From: a virus
Length of the DNA stretch: 33,959 bases
IMG/VR virus record: IMGVR_UViG_3300023296_001263
Location: 1-33,959 of that record
Reading direction: 5' to 3' (one strand)
Shown here: positions 1 to 7,088 of the stretch, piece by piece
How positions within the stretch are numbered: the first letter of the stretch is position 1
Layout: each line of letters opens with the position of its first letter
Position numbers and translations under genes: made by a program
Notes under the pieces: model-generated
Told to the model about the DNA's origin: nothing
Database searches by the model: none
Seen by the model: the letters and a program-made list of their open reading frames with translations, nothing else

Positions 1-127
1 ACTAGCATGGCGAACGAAGAACTGAAAAAAGAATTCATGGCATTTGGCGAAGTAGTAGCGATTGAGGCTGTTGATCGTTTAATACCGGCTATTTTTAAGG
101 CAATTGTCGAGGCAACAGACAACGAGT
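1..127. repeat. Terminal direct repeat, left copy (assembly overlap)
   Basis: Bases 1-127 are identical to 33833-33959. An exact end-to-end overlap of 127 bases is what a de Bruijn assembler with k=127 leaves on a circular or circularly permuted molecule, so the window most likely represents a complete genome of 33,832 bp. A genuine short terminal repeat of the virion DNA cannot be excluded from sequence alone. Confidence 0.95.
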
Positions 128-207
128 TTGACAACATGTTAGTTGATCAACTTCTACCGTTGGTTCAAACTTACGCTAGAACGCTAGCTGAGAAAATCGA
201 CGCATAA
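7..207 (+). CDS. Small hypothetical protein in the lysis block (66 aa)
   Basis: The 66-residue protein is acidic to neutral, predicted helical, and has no transmembrane segment or family motif that I recognise. Its amphipathic helices carry hydrophobic faces such as AVDRLIPAIFKAIVEA. Across the circular junction it starts two bases after the stop of the membrane coiled-coil protein ending at 33837, and it precedes the endolysin, so it is co-transcribed with lysis genes. The same start reappears at 33839 in the terminal overlap. A structured, gene-free stretch (208-304) separates it from the endolysin. The function is unknown; a lysis accessory or small virion protein are both possible. Confidence 0.75.
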   Translation: MANEELKKEFMAFGEVVAIEAVDRLIPAIFKAIVEATDNEFDNMLVDQLLPLVQTYARTLAEKIDA

Positions 208-256
208 TTTTAGGCACTGCAAGTGGTGTAGCGCCTTTGCTTCTTTTTGTTATCCT

Positions 257-291
257 GTGGGCCCGGTCCTCTCCGGGAATACTGGGCTCAC
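257..291 (+). promoter_or_regulatory. Stem-loop between 66-aa gene and endolysin
   Basis: GTGGGC at 257-262 can pair with GCTCAC at 286-291 (one G-U pair). Inside it CCGG at 263-266 pairs with CCGG at 273-276 around the loop TCCTCT. The 3' side continues into GTTTT. It lies 14 bases before the endolysin start, which has only a weak Shine-Dalgarno. It could be a weak terminator, a processing site, or a structure that delays endolysin translation. This is inference from base pairing only. Confidence 0.45.
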
Positions 292-304
292 GTTTTGAGA
301 ATCA

Positions 305-982
305 ATGAGAGATAAAAAACAACTCTGGGTACCGTTCGCAAAAAAACCTTTTACTACTCCAGGTAGAGGGCTATACAGAAATGGGCCAAACAGAGACCTG
401 CCTGAAGGTATGGTGATCCACTATGCCGCAAACCGTATACAGAAAGACCCGTATGAAGAAGGTCTAGCAGTAGCTCGATATGGGAAGACTCAGGGTCATT
501 CCTACTTTGTAATCTGTAGAGACGGCACGATCATTCAAACAACACCGTTGAATCAGTGGGGTTCTCATGCTGGCAAAAGCAAGTGGACTGAAAAGGGTGA
601 GCGTAAACGATACTTGATAGGGGTTTCTCAATACTATGTAGGTGTTGAAAATTGTAATCCAGGTATTTTAAAAGAGGTCGATAAAGAACATTGCGAGACT
701 TGGTATGGTGTGATTATTCACAAATCAAAACTCGTGCACACAAAACAATCTAATCGTATGCCAGGTGGCTGGTGGTTGCCGTTAACAGCGGCACAAAAAG
801 AGGCCAATATTAAACTAATACTTTGGCTGGCATACAACGACGCAAATTTTTGTTTGAAAAACACAGTGGCCCATTCAGATGTATCACCAGATCGGAAGGT
901 AGATCCGGGAGGTACATTATGGACCACTGCCCACATTAATCCAGTGTCCGTCGAGGAACTGATTCAGTATATAGAAGGATGA
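305..982 (+). CDS. N-acetylmuramoyl-L-alanine amidase (endolysin)
   Basis: This 225-aa endolysin is of the Amidase_2/PGRP fold and cuts the amide bond between MurNAc and L-alanine in peptidoglycan at the end of infection. Visible features are the first zinc ligand H39 in VIHYAAN, the family strand GHSYFVICRDG (64-74), and the C-terminal ligands H190 and D200 in AHSDVSPDRKVDPGG. There is no signal peptide or separate cell-wall binding domain, so it should need a holin to reach the wall. It is followed by two overlapping small genes starting with an ATGA overlap at 979. The ATG at 305 is the only start that keeps the N-terminal strand; its Shine-Dalgarno is weak and a hairpin lies just upstream. 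Confidence 0.92.
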   Translation: MRDKKQLWVPFAKKPFTTPGRGLYRNGPNRDLPEGMVIHYAANRIQKDPYEEGLAVARYGKTQGHSYFVICRDGTIIQTTPLNQWGSHAGKSKWTEKGERKRYLIGVSQYYVGVENCNPGILKEVDKEHCETWYGVIIHKSKLVHTKQSNRMPGGWWLPLTAAQKEANIKLILWLAYNDANFCLKNTVAHSDVSPDRKVDPGGTLWTTAHINPVSVEELIQYIEG

Positions 983-1197
983 GAATGTCAGCAATTCAAA
1001 GATTCATGTTTCAAAGATTTTTATCGTGGTTCATAACTTGGGTTCAAAACCAAATTAATAGATACGTAAATGACAAGGAACAAGAGGCAAGGATAAAAAC
1101 TAATGATACTAAACAAATTGAAGAACTCAAAAATGCGCCTAATAACGCAGCTAAAATCACAGCTATCAAAAATATTCTTAATGGGCCTGCTAAGTAG
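979..1197 (+). CDS. Small basic protein with amphipathic N-terminal helix, possible inner spanin or holin
   Basis: The 72-aa protein starts in an ATGA overlap with the endolysin stop. Its N-terminus (FMFQRFLSWFITWV, about residues 9-22) is aromatic and hydrophobic enough to bind or cross a membrane, and the rest is charged and helical. The next gene, a lipoprotein, begins inside it in another frame at 1103. This is the Rz/Rz1 arrangement, in which an inner-membrane spanin subunit contains the start of the outer-membrane lipoprotein. The membrane segment is shorter and less hydrophobic than a standard inner spanin, so a holin-like or antiholin role is also possible. No sequence family is recognised. 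Confidence 0.7.
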   Translation: MRMSAIQRFMFQRFLSWFITWVQNQINRYVNDKEQEARIKTNDTKQIEELKNAPNNAAKITAIKNILNGPAK

Positions 1198-1462
1198 CTG
1201 TTACACAGCGCCCAAACCGCCACCGATCACTATATGCTCTATTGATTTAGTTAGCAATAATTGCATAGAGTTTACTCGGCCCGGATGCTACGACTGTAAA
1301 TTTGATCTCGCAGGGGTCAAACGTATTAAAGATTTGGACGGATACTTCGCTGTATCGCCCGAACAATACCAGACACTCCGCAATTATTTTAATAGAGCCA
1401 TGAAACGTGGCGCAAATACTTGCGAAGATATTAAGTCTGTACTCGATATAGTTAAAGATTAA
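1103..1462 (+). CDS. Lipoprotein, putative outer spanin (Rz1-like)
   Basis: The 119-aa protein has a basic N-terminus, a short hydrophobic stretch IFLMGLLSS and the lipobox LSSC (lipidated Cys about residue 33), followed by the proline-rich start APKPPP typical of Rz1-type outer spanins. It starts inside the previous gene in a different frame. The mature domain is longer than classical Rz1 and has several cysteines (for example GCYDCKF). AAGG ten bases upstream supports ATG 1103; ATG 1133 would give a more normal signal peptide. The expected role is outer-membrane fusion in the last step of lysis. Its stop shares the four bases TTAA with the convergent ssb gene. Confidence 0.7.
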   Translation: MILNKLKNSKMRLITQLKSQLSKIFLMGLLSSCYTAPKPPPITICSIDLVSNNCIEFTRPGCYDCKFDLAGVKRIKDLDGYFAVSPEQYQTLRNYFNRAMKRGANTCEDIKSVLDIVKD

Positions 1463-1839
1463 AACGGTATATCATCAACTGCTTCAGCATCTGGTGCTGG
1501 TGCTGGCGATGCTGCTTCTTTTTTATCTAAAAATTCTATATTATTTGCAACGATCTCTGTTGTGTATCGCTTCACTTCATTTTTATCAGTCCATTCACGA
1601 GTGCTGAGACGACCTTCAACAGCAATTTTAGAACCTTTTTTTGTATACTGGCTCACAAGCTCAGCTGTTTTATTCCAACATACAATGTTATGCCATTCAG
1701 TTTTTGAATCAAAAGATCCATCAGCTTTCTTGATCTTCATGCTGGTTGCAACTGAAAAGTTACATACTGGCTTTTCTGATGTGGTGTGCTTCAACTCAAT
1801 ATCGTTTCCGATATTCCCGATGATGATTGCCTTGTTCAT
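1459..1839 (-). CDS. ssb: Single-stranded DNA-binding protein
   Basis: The 126-aa SSB has an OB fold at residues 1-105 with the family signatures MNKAIIIGNIGNDIEL, TEWHNIVCWNKTAE and GSKIAVEGRLSTREWTDK. A short Ala/Pro linker is followed by the acidic tip DDIPF, the peptide through which SSB recruits replication and repair proteins. It coats single strands in replication and in ERF-type annealing. It is the last gene of the minus-strand recombination operon and starts in an ATGA overlap with the previous gene. The DDIPF tip is the form seen in many proteobacterial SSBs, a weak hint to the host. Confidence 0.95.
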   Translation of the reverse strand: MNKAIIIGNIGNDIELKHTTSEKPVCNFSVATSMKIKKADGSFDSKTEWHNIVCWNKTAELVSQYTKKGSKIAVEGRLSTREWTDKNEVKRYTTEIVANNIEFLDKKEAASPAPAPDAEAVDDIPF

Positions 1840-2186
1840 ATTGTATCCTTCTTTATTGAATGCAGATCCGCTACTGCGTTAACTAACTTACTTAAATTCT
1901 CATCGACTTTAGATTTGCAATGTTCGTGCTTTTCATGGAACTCATTTGGTTCAGGGTAATCATAATCGACGGTGTAACTATTAGATGCCCAGTTAGGCAG
2001 AAACAAAAGTCTCAACGCATTAGGTAGAGTGTCAATAATCTTTAAATCACCAGGGGCGAATGATTTTGGTACCTTGGATTTTTTTCCAAAGAAATATACA
2101 AAGGCGAATCCATTCTTACTCACTGCCTGCACAATTCCTATGAACCCCGTTTGATCTATAACAATGTCTAGAGATTTATAATTCAT
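1836..2186 (-). CDS. Hypothetical protein in recombination operon (116 aa)
   Basis: No family is recognised. The N-terminal half (residues 1-50) alternates hydrophobic residues (DIVIDQTGFIGIVQAV, GFAFVYFFGK) in the way of a small beta-barrel such as a KOW or Tudor-like domain. The C-terminal half is charged and helical with His- and Glu-rich EFHEKHEHCKSKVDEN. It overlaps RusA by 11 bases upstream and ssb by 4 bases downstream, so it is translated with recombination functions. A nucleic-acid binding accessory role is plausible but unproven. Confidence 0.8.
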   Translation of the reverse strand: MNYKSLDIVIDQTGFIGIVQAVSKNGFAFVYFFGKKSKVPKSFAPGDLKIIDTLPNALRLLFLPNWASNSYTVDYDYPEPNEFHEKHEHCKSKVDENLSKLVNAVADLHSIKKDTI

Positions 2187-2619
2187 TTTTCTCTCTATAT
2201 AGCCTGATGACTATCCTGTTTTCAGGGCTATAAAACTTTTGAAATTTTACTGATACAAACTGACAATCATCGTGCCATATAAAAGGCTTCTTGTTCTGAA
2301 AATCTTCGACCAGTTTCCCGAGGTTCGTACAATCTGGTTTCACTGTATGTAATTTTCTTTTAACTGACTTAGGGCGCTCAAAATAAAAATCAACTTCCAG
2401 AAGCAACGGGCATGTTAAAATCTCGCCGTTGTACTTCTGGATGAGTGTGTTGTATATAACTTTTCTAGCCGAATAAGTTTTCTTGGGAGTTTGATAGTTC
2501 CCATACTTATTAATTGCAGGACGCTGGTTAGACTGAGGCTTCATTTCGACGACCTCATCTAGGATCAATTCAAATAAATCTTCACCGAACTTTTTGACCT
2601 GTGACATTTGTAATGACAT
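2176..2619 (-). CDS. rusA: RusA-like Holliday junction resolvase
   Basis: The 147-aa protein has the RusA-family core KPDCTNLGKLVEDF (94-107) followed by WHDDCQ (115-120), matching the conserved acidic and lysine residues of RusA enzymes that resolve four-way junctions. Visible candidates are D96, K102, D117 and D118. The second aspartate of the E. coli PDxDN motif is Thr here, a variant I recall from other phage members. It would resolve recombination or replication intermediates before packaging. It overlaps the ERF gene by 38 bases in another frame. The start is either ATG 2619 or ATG 2607; neither has a strong Shine-Dalgarno, so coupled translation from ERF is likely. Confidence 0.85.
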   Translation of the reverse strand: MSLQMSQVKKFGEDLFELILDEVVEMKPQSNQRPAINKYGNYQTPKKTYSARKVIYNTLIQKYNGEILTCPLLLEVDFYFERPKSVKRKLHTVKPDCTNLGKLVEDFQNKKPFIWHDDCQFVSVKFQKFYSPENRIVIRLYREKNEL

Positions 2620-3169
2620 TGGCTAAATCTTTTATTGGTTTTCCTTGGAGTTTATCGCTTATTAATTTACCATACTCCTCAGCTGAAACGCCAGCGCTCT
2701 TTAGCTGCTGCATAACAAAGATTTTCTGCTTGTCATGGCCCATGTAAATCTGATCTTTTACCTCGTACTTGGGTTTAGCTTTTGGAATATTCGCATCAGT
2801 GTCTTCATCAACTACTGACAACGCAAATAACTCATTAATACTATAGCGCCGCAGGTAGGTTGAAATCTTGCCATAGTCCTGCGCAGCTTTCCCAGCATCC
2901 GCGTTCGGAGTGAACGGCATAGTCTTAGTGTTGGTTAAAACAACCCCGTGCTCTTTGTGTATTAGATCAGTGGTTATGGTTATATGGTTAGCTTCTGAAA
3001 GCTCTGTATGATGGCTTAAACAACATCCATGCTTATGAAGAACTGGTTTAATCGTGTCCATGATCTTTTCAAGATTCGCATAAGTGTAGCCATAGCCCTT
3101 AGCATTTTTCGTGACGTCTTCCATCTCATGCCACATCTCAAAATATATTTTGCAAAATTCTTTATTCAT
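2582..3169 (-). CDS. erf: ERF-family single-strand annealing recombinase
   Basis: The 195-aa protein matches the ERF superfamily: N-terminal YGYTYANLEKIMDTIKPVL (about 26-44), the central AAQDYGKISTYLRRYSINEL (about 95-114) and the following DEDTDA. ERF proteins form rings that anneal complementary single strands, as in P22 circularisation and recombination. The neighbours (Gp157-like upstream, RusA-like and SSB downstream) make a complete phage annealing module. The C-terminus is a helical charged tail. It overlaps the upstream gene by four bases. Confidence 0.92.
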   Translation of the reverse strand: MNKEFCKIYFEMWHEMEDVTKNAKGYGYTYANLEKIMDTIKPVLHKHGCCLSHHTELSEANHITITTDLIHKEHGVVLTNTKTMPFTPNADAGKAAQDYGKISTYLRRYSINELFALSVVDEDTDANIPKAKPKYEVKDQIYMGHDKQKIFVMQQLKSAGVSAEEYGKLISDKLQGKPIKDLANVITNVTGQKVR

Positions 3170-3675
3170 TTTTTGTAAATCCTTAATGCTGTAACTGGTT
3201 CAAGATATCCGTAATCAGACTTCCCGTTATCCTGGATTTCAATAAGTATCAACTCTTTGTTTAATTTTCTTTCAACGACCTCGTTAAAATAGATACCAGG
3301 GATTTCGCTCTCATCTCGCACCACAAGCTTTGGTTTCGATTTAGAGATTCCAAGTCTACCTTGTTGACCTTTGTAAGGAAGATCAGGGAACTCCGTAAGA
3401 ATGTTTTTAGTGTTTTCTTTTAGAGCTTCTAAGCTTTTAGTGAGTCTCATCTTGTACTCGCGCCATTCCTCAACCCGCTTACCCGTGGTTTCAATAGCAT
3501 CTTTCATGTAACCCATGGCGAGTATGCGGCGATCAACTCCGTCACTCACATCATCCATGTTCAGCTCAAACTCTTTTTGAACCAGGTCAGAGATTTCTTT
3601 ACCATCGTCGATTGCTTCCATCATTCGAGTGACAATAGCAGCACCGTCCCATAGTGGGATTTTATTTTTGCTCAT
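3166..3675 (-). CDS. Gp157-like protein, recombination-associated
   Basis: The 169-aa protein resembles the Siphovirus Gp157 family: a helical, coiled-coil first half (residues 1-95, with RVEEWREYKMRLTKSLEALK) and a beta-rich C-terminal half with GRLGISKSKPKLVVRDESEI and a late hydrophobic strand. Family members sit next to annealases and SSBs in many phages, as here; their biochemical role is not established. It overlaps ERF and the upstream ribbon-helix-helix gene by four bases each, so all are expressed together. Confidence 0.8.
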   Translation of the reverse strand: MSKNKIPLWDGAAIVTRMMEAIDDGKEISDLVQKEFELNMDDVSDGVDRRILAMGYMKDAIETTGKRVEEWREYKMRLTKSLEALKENTKNILTEFPDLPYKGQQGRLGISKSKPKLVVRDESEIPGIYFNEVVERKLNKELILIEIQDNGKSDYGYLEPVTALRIYKK

Positions 3676-3890
3676 ATTCTCACTGCCTCAATTTTAGAGT
3701 TTATTCTAATTTTTTTGTTTTTAAATTTCTGCTCGATGATTAAGCGCAGGACTAAACTGATAGGTATACCACTTCGTTCAGATTCAACTCTTATTTGATC
3801 CACAATCTCGTTAGGTAACCTGAGATACATAGGTTGAGACTTCACACCGAACTTTCCTTTAATAATTTCTTTACTTTTAATTGTTGCCAT
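3672..3890 (-). CDS. Ribbon-helix-helix DNA-binding protein, candidate early regulator
   Basis: The 72-aa basic protein has a strand SQPMYLRLPNEIVDQIRVES followed by RSGIPISLVLRLIIEQKF, the beta-helix-helix layout of Arc/MetJ/CopG-type repressors (about residues 17-55). It is the first gene of the minus-strand operon and faces the divergent primase gene across 58 bases, the usual position for an autoregulator of both promoters. A good Shine-Dalgarno (AAGGAG five bases before the ATG) supports the start. Target and sign of regulation are not known. Confidence 0.8.
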   Translation of the reverse strand: MATIKSKEIIKGKFGVKSQPMYLRLPNEIVDQIRVESERSGIPISLVLRLIIEQKFKNKKIRINSKIEAVRI

Positions 3891-3948
3891 TTCGACTCCT
3901 TAGTGATAATCAATATAAACAACTTAGCAAATTCTAAAAGGTTTTAAA
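3891..3948. promoter_or_regulatory. Divergent early promoter/operator region
   Basis: These 58 bases separate the minus-strand recombination operon from the plus-strand replication genes, so both promoters must lie here or in the flanking coding ends. The stretch is AT-rich. On the minus strand TTGCTA, 16 bases, then TATCAC precede the Shine-Dalgarno AAGGAG; on the plus strand AATATAAAC lies about 25 bases before the primase Shine-Dalgarno AAAAGG. Matches to sigma-70 consensus are only partial. The ribbon-helix-helix protein encoded alongside is the natural candidate to bind it. Confidence 0.45.
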
Positions 3949-4725
3949 ATGAATTTATCTGACAATTCTATTAGTGTTTCCTACAGCACAGACAAAAGCA
4001 TGAACCCCAAGCGTTATTCAAAAGATTTCAAAGTGCACAGGTGCACTAGCTTTTCCGATGTATCTAGAGCCGCATTAAAATGCGTATGGTCTGGAATAGT
4101 TTGGAAGGATGGGGTTAGAGCACAAAGCAGCTTTGATTACTCTAGCCTCTGCGTACTCGATTTCGACTCAGGCATAAGTATCCAGCGGGCCATAGAATTG
4201 TTTTCTAAATACTGTTGTATTATTGGTACTACCAAATCACATACAGAAGAAAATCCGAGACTGCGAGTTATCATTCCATGGGAATTAGAAATTAGAGTGC
4301 TGGAATTATATAAGTACAACATGAAGCACATTATTGACATGGTTGGATCCGATGTTGCTTGTAAAGATGGTGCCCGATTTTTCTACCCATGCAAAGAGAT
4401 AGTCTTTTCAAACATGTCTGGATACCCCTTACTAATCCGCAGAGAAATTCCTAATAGAGATATCTATTTAGATCACAAACAAAACGTCGCCAATATGAGA
4501 GGGCTTCCTCACTGGGTGAACGAATTTCTATTCAATGGGAACCACTATGGCAAAGGTCGCAACAATACATGTTTCGCAGTGTCCATTTTTTTAATGGAGC
4601 TTAATTATTCAAAAGATGAAATAATCGGAAAACTCAAATCAGCCCCATTCTCACGTGAAGATTTTAGCGACCAGGAGATTCTCTCCGCGGTTAACAGCGC
4701 CATGCGGCGTTTTAAAGGATTTTAG
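3949..4725 (+). CDS. Archaeo-eukaryotic-type primase (PrimPol) with PriCT domain
   Basis: The 258-aa protein has the AEP catalytic pattern: CVLDFDSG with D71 and D73 as metal ligands, then TTKSHTEENPRLRVIIP with H98 and basic residues R104/R106. The C-terminal part (from about residue 195) looks like a PriCT helical domain (GKGRNNTCFAVSIFL, then acidic helices and a final SAVNSAM). It should make primers at the phage origin. The partner helicase is encoded as a separate gene 11 bases downstream; in many phages the two are fused. A Shine-Dalgarno AAAAGG is present. Confidence 0.85.
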   Translation: MNLSDNSISVSYSTDKSMNPKRYSKDFKVHRCTSFSDVSRAALKCVWSGIVWKDGVRAQSSFDYSSLCVLDFDSGISIQRAIELFSKYCCIIGTTKSHTEENPRLRVIIPWELEIRVLELYKYNMKHIIDMVGSDVACKDGARFFYPCKEIVFSNMSGYPLLIRREIPNRDIYLDHKQNVANMRGLPHWVNEFLFNGNHYGKGRNNTCFAVSIFLMELNYSKDEIIGKLKSAPFSREDFSDQEILSAVNSAMRRFKGF

Positions 4726-4736
4726 AAGGATACGTT

Positions 4737-6380
4737 ATGACAGAAGATGACAAGAAGAAGGAAGACAGGGAGCCGCAAACTCCCGGAAATAGTAATGTCA
4801 AATCCATTGGCAACACTAGCGGAGAAGTTCGAGAAAAGCAAGATCGCCGTATTAAAGAAATCGAAAAAGATAAAAATGATTTTTTAACGATGGAGACAAC
4901 AGTCCTAACGAATTTTTGGGAGGTGATCGAAGGCAAGAAATTAATCAGAACTCCTTTTACATTGCCAGAAGTAAAAATTAAATTTGAAACAATATTTAAA
5001 AAAAATATAGTAAATCTCAACGGAATATTGACTTGTGTTGATGACGATAACCTATGGGAATTAAAAGATGATCCTGAGTTTTTTGCATTTTTACAACACA
5101 CATTAACGTTAAATTGGGCTACCGGTGCAAATATGCCTACACAAAAGCACTTTTTCTCATATATGCGTCAATTCTGTCCAAAGTATGCTGATATTTGCAA
5201 ATATCCCCACTATCCCCGTGTTACGCAATATCTATGCCAAAATGACATAGAACCAGAGAATAATGGCAAGTTGGGTGAGCTTCTAACTTTTTTTAAGCCA
5301 GCAACGGATGTTGATAAACACCTACTTGAAGCATTCTTTATAACTCCGAGTTGGGGTGGGAAGCCAGGTACTAGGCCAGGGTTCAGCATTCAAGGGGTCG
5401 ACGAAGATATCAAAGGTGGAATCGGAGTTGGTAAAACCACTGTCTGCGAAAGCCTGGCTAATATTTTTGCCACTAAGATGCTAGATTTTAGCATCACTGA
5501 CTCTAAAAGTTTTTCCATGAAAATGCTGGGCAACCAAAACAATTCTCGAATTATTCGCTATGACAATGTTAAGACCGATAAACTCGACAGTGATGTCATT
5601 GAGTTTATGCTGACTTCAAGCAGTTTCACTACTGATAAAAAATGGGCCAGCTCTGTAACTCTCCAGAATTATTACACAACTGTGATAACGTTCAACAACC
5701 CATCCTTTTCAGAAGACATGGCAGCCAGGCTGATCAACATTCACTTGGAACGACCTTCCTTAGCTGAGCGGCGCGTATTTGCGAAAGAGCTACCTGAGTT
5801 TATTGAAGCTAATAGAGACGCAATTATAGCGGATATTTTATATAGGCTACAGAATGCTAAGGGTGAGGTTGACTGTGAATGGGGGACAAGGTTCCCAGCT
5901 TGGGAAACAGAGGTCTTACTCCCTTCATGTGGTCAAGCAATGCCAGAGGTTCTAAAAACCATTTTAACCAGACAGGGTGTTATTTCAGAGTCCTCAACAG
6001 CAGCTGATGACATTGCTGAAATATTTGAATCAAATATCCGCGACGCCATACGTCAGACTCGTCAAGAAAACGGCGGGACTAATGACTTGGAGAACAGCTG
6101 GAAGGCGGATAATGAGATTCAGTTTTTTGTCCCTAGTGCCATACTTAGAGACTGGCTAATCAGGTATTACGGTAAAAAGTTCGGCCCAAAAAAGACTGCT
6201 CAGTTTACCAAAGAACATATGAGCGATGAAATCATGGTTTGTAATTTTGGTGATATCCGTGGGTTTTGCATAAACATGAAGGGTACCCCTAGCTTCGATA
6301 CTGGAGCCTATCCGATTTATAAAAGCAAAAACTACGAAAAGGTAGACCTGCTTTCCACAAAGATAAAACGTCAATCTTAA
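4737..6380 (+). CDS. D5-type (DUF5906-like) superfamily 3 replicative helicase
   Basis: The 547-aa ATPase has Walker A GGIGVGKTT (about 228-236), a Walker B-like IIRYDN (272-277), sensor asparagines in VITFNNPSF (about 317-324) and an arginine finger in AARLINI. This is the D5-like SF3 helicase core that forms ring hexamers. The first 110 residues are charged, possibly an interaction arm; the C-terminal 100 residues may be a winged-helix DNA-binding domain. With the primase it forms the replication pair. As no DNA polymerase gene is seen, host polymerase is probably recruited. The candidate origin lies directly downstream. AAGGA precedes the ATG. Confidence 0.88.
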   Translation: MTEDDKKKEDREPQTPGNSNVKSIGNTSGEVREKQDRRIKEIEKDKNDFLTMETTVLTNFWEVIEGKKLIRTPFTLPEVKIKFETIFKKNIVNLNGILTCVDDDNLWELKDDPEFFAFLQHTLTLNWATGANMPTQKHFFSYMRQFCPKYADICKYPHYPRVTQYLCQNDIEPENNGKLGELLTFFKPATDVDKHLLEAFFITPSWGGKPGTRPGFSIQGVDEDIKGGIGVGKTTVCESLANIFATKMLDFSITDSKSFSMKMLGNQNNSRIIRYDNVKTDKLDSDVIEFMLTSSSFTTDKKWASSVTLQNYYTTVITFNNPSFSEDMAARLINIHLERPSLAERRVFAKELPEFIEANRDAIIADILYRLQNAKGEVDCEWGTRFPAWETEVLLPSCGQAMPEVLKTILTRQGVISESSTAADDIAEIFESNIRDAIRQTRQENGGTNDLENSWKADNEIQFFVPSAILRDWLIRYYGKKFGPKKTAQFTKEHMSDEIMVCNFGDIRGFCINMKGTPSFDTGAYPIYKSKNYEKVDLLSTKIKRQS

Positions 6381-6427
6381 ACACGCCAAATAATCAATTT
6401 TAGCAGATCTGATGGGGGTTTTTACCC

Positions 6428-6526
6428 GGCCTCCTCCTGGCCGACTCCTGGCCGACTCCTGGCCTACCTGGCCGATAAATTGGCCGACTCCTGGCCTGCT
6501 GGCCGCGATCTGGCCGCGATCTGGCC
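6428..6526. repeat. GGCC box array with 11-bp periodicity
   Basis: GGCC occurs ten times in 99 bases, starting at 6428, 6439, 6450, 6461, 6470, 6482, 6493, 6501, 6512 and 6523. Successive spacings are 11, 11, 11, 9, 12, 11, 8, 11 and 11. Two sub-repeats can be read: CTCCTGGCCGA and CTGGCCGCGAT. Spacing close to one DNA helical turn would place a protein bound at each box on the same face. Three further boxes lie at 6586, 6717 and 6725. Confidence 0.85.
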
Positions 6527-6604
6527 GACCAAAAAGATAAGTAATTATAGTAAGTTATATAGTATATATATATATATATTATATAGGCCAGTAGAATATA
6601 TATT

Positions 6605-6626
6605 TATATCTTATATTTAAGATATA
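6605..6626. repeat. Inverted repeat in AT-rich tract
   Basis: TATATCTTA (6605-6613) and TAAGATATA (6618-6626) are perfect inverted arms around TATT. It sits in the AT-rich half of the candidate origin. It could be an initiator binding site, a hairpin extruded on melting, or chance in AT-rich sequence. Confidence 0.5.
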
Positions 6627-6791
6627 GGTTATTGCACAGTATATATACAGTTATGCATAATAAATAAACTAAATAGTGATAATCCTAATATAAGAATGAG
6701 AATTCTCGTTTGAAGTGGCCTGCTGGCCTCAGCACTCTTTCCTGTAAAAATGACACCCCACCCATAAGCTGGGTTCAGCTACTATAAATAC

Positions 6792-7088
6792 ATGGCAACT
6801 AAATTTGATTTCGACAGATCAGGGCATAAGTTCACCCGGAAGCAGAAACGGTCCCTAATGCGCTTGTGGTTCAAACTGGTCCTGCAGCACCCATATGTTT
6901 ATCAATTGGATCTAGACATAGAATTAAGAGACCAGAGCCTATATATCCTCATGCATGTTCAGAGCAACTTAACAGGGGAGACACTATGTCGGTTCGAACA
7001 CGAGGAAAAGGCCCTGGATAATAAACTTATCGGGCTATTAGCAATTAAGAAAAGGATTGTGGGACATTATACGACGGATATTCATTAA
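6792..7088 (+). CDS. Hypothetical protein after the origin (98 aa)
   Basis: The 98-aa basic protein is of unrecognised family. It has a basic N-terminal helix (FTRKQKRSLMRLWFKLVL) and a beta-rich middle (DLDIELRDQSLYILMHVQ). It is the last plus-strand gene before the convergent accessory block and its stop codon shares TTAA with the gene on the other strand. Its start lies shortly after the GGCC boxes at 6717-6728, so those could regulate it. No upstream Shine-Dalgarno of note is visible. Confidence 0.7.
   Translation: MATKFDFDRSGHKFTRKQKRSLMRLWFKLVLQHPYVYQLDLDIELRDQSLYILMHVQSNLTGETLCRFEHEEKALDNKLIGLLAIKKRIVGHYTTDIH

Larger units (their letters stand above)
6381..6791. other. Candidate replication origin, 411-bp non-coding region
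   Basis: This is the only long gene-free stretch. It holds, in order: a GGCC box array (6428-6526); an AT-rich tract from about 6535 to 6690 with long runs of alternating TA; an inverted repeat (6605-6626); a perfect palindrome GAGAATTCTC (6698-6707); and two more GGCC boxes (6717-6728). Repeated binding boxes beside an easily melted tract, directly after primase and helicase genes, is the classical layout of an iteron-type origin. The role is inferred; packaging or transcription control are alternatives. Confidence 0.6.

Noticed and set aside
2176-2619. RusA-like resolvase inactive because PDxDN has Thr for the second Asp
   Set aside because: The rest of the motif and the later WHDD are intact, and I recall Thr at this site in other phage RusA-family proteins, so loss of activity is not supported.
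4712-5101. Minus-strand 129-codon frame over the helicase start
   Set aside because: Ser/Leu-rich antisense shadow of the helicase gene; no Shine-Dalgarno or domain pattern.
6413-6427. GGGT-TTTT-ACCC mini hairpin after the helicase as a terminator
   Set aside because: Four-base stem with no following T-run; it leads directly into the GGCC array.
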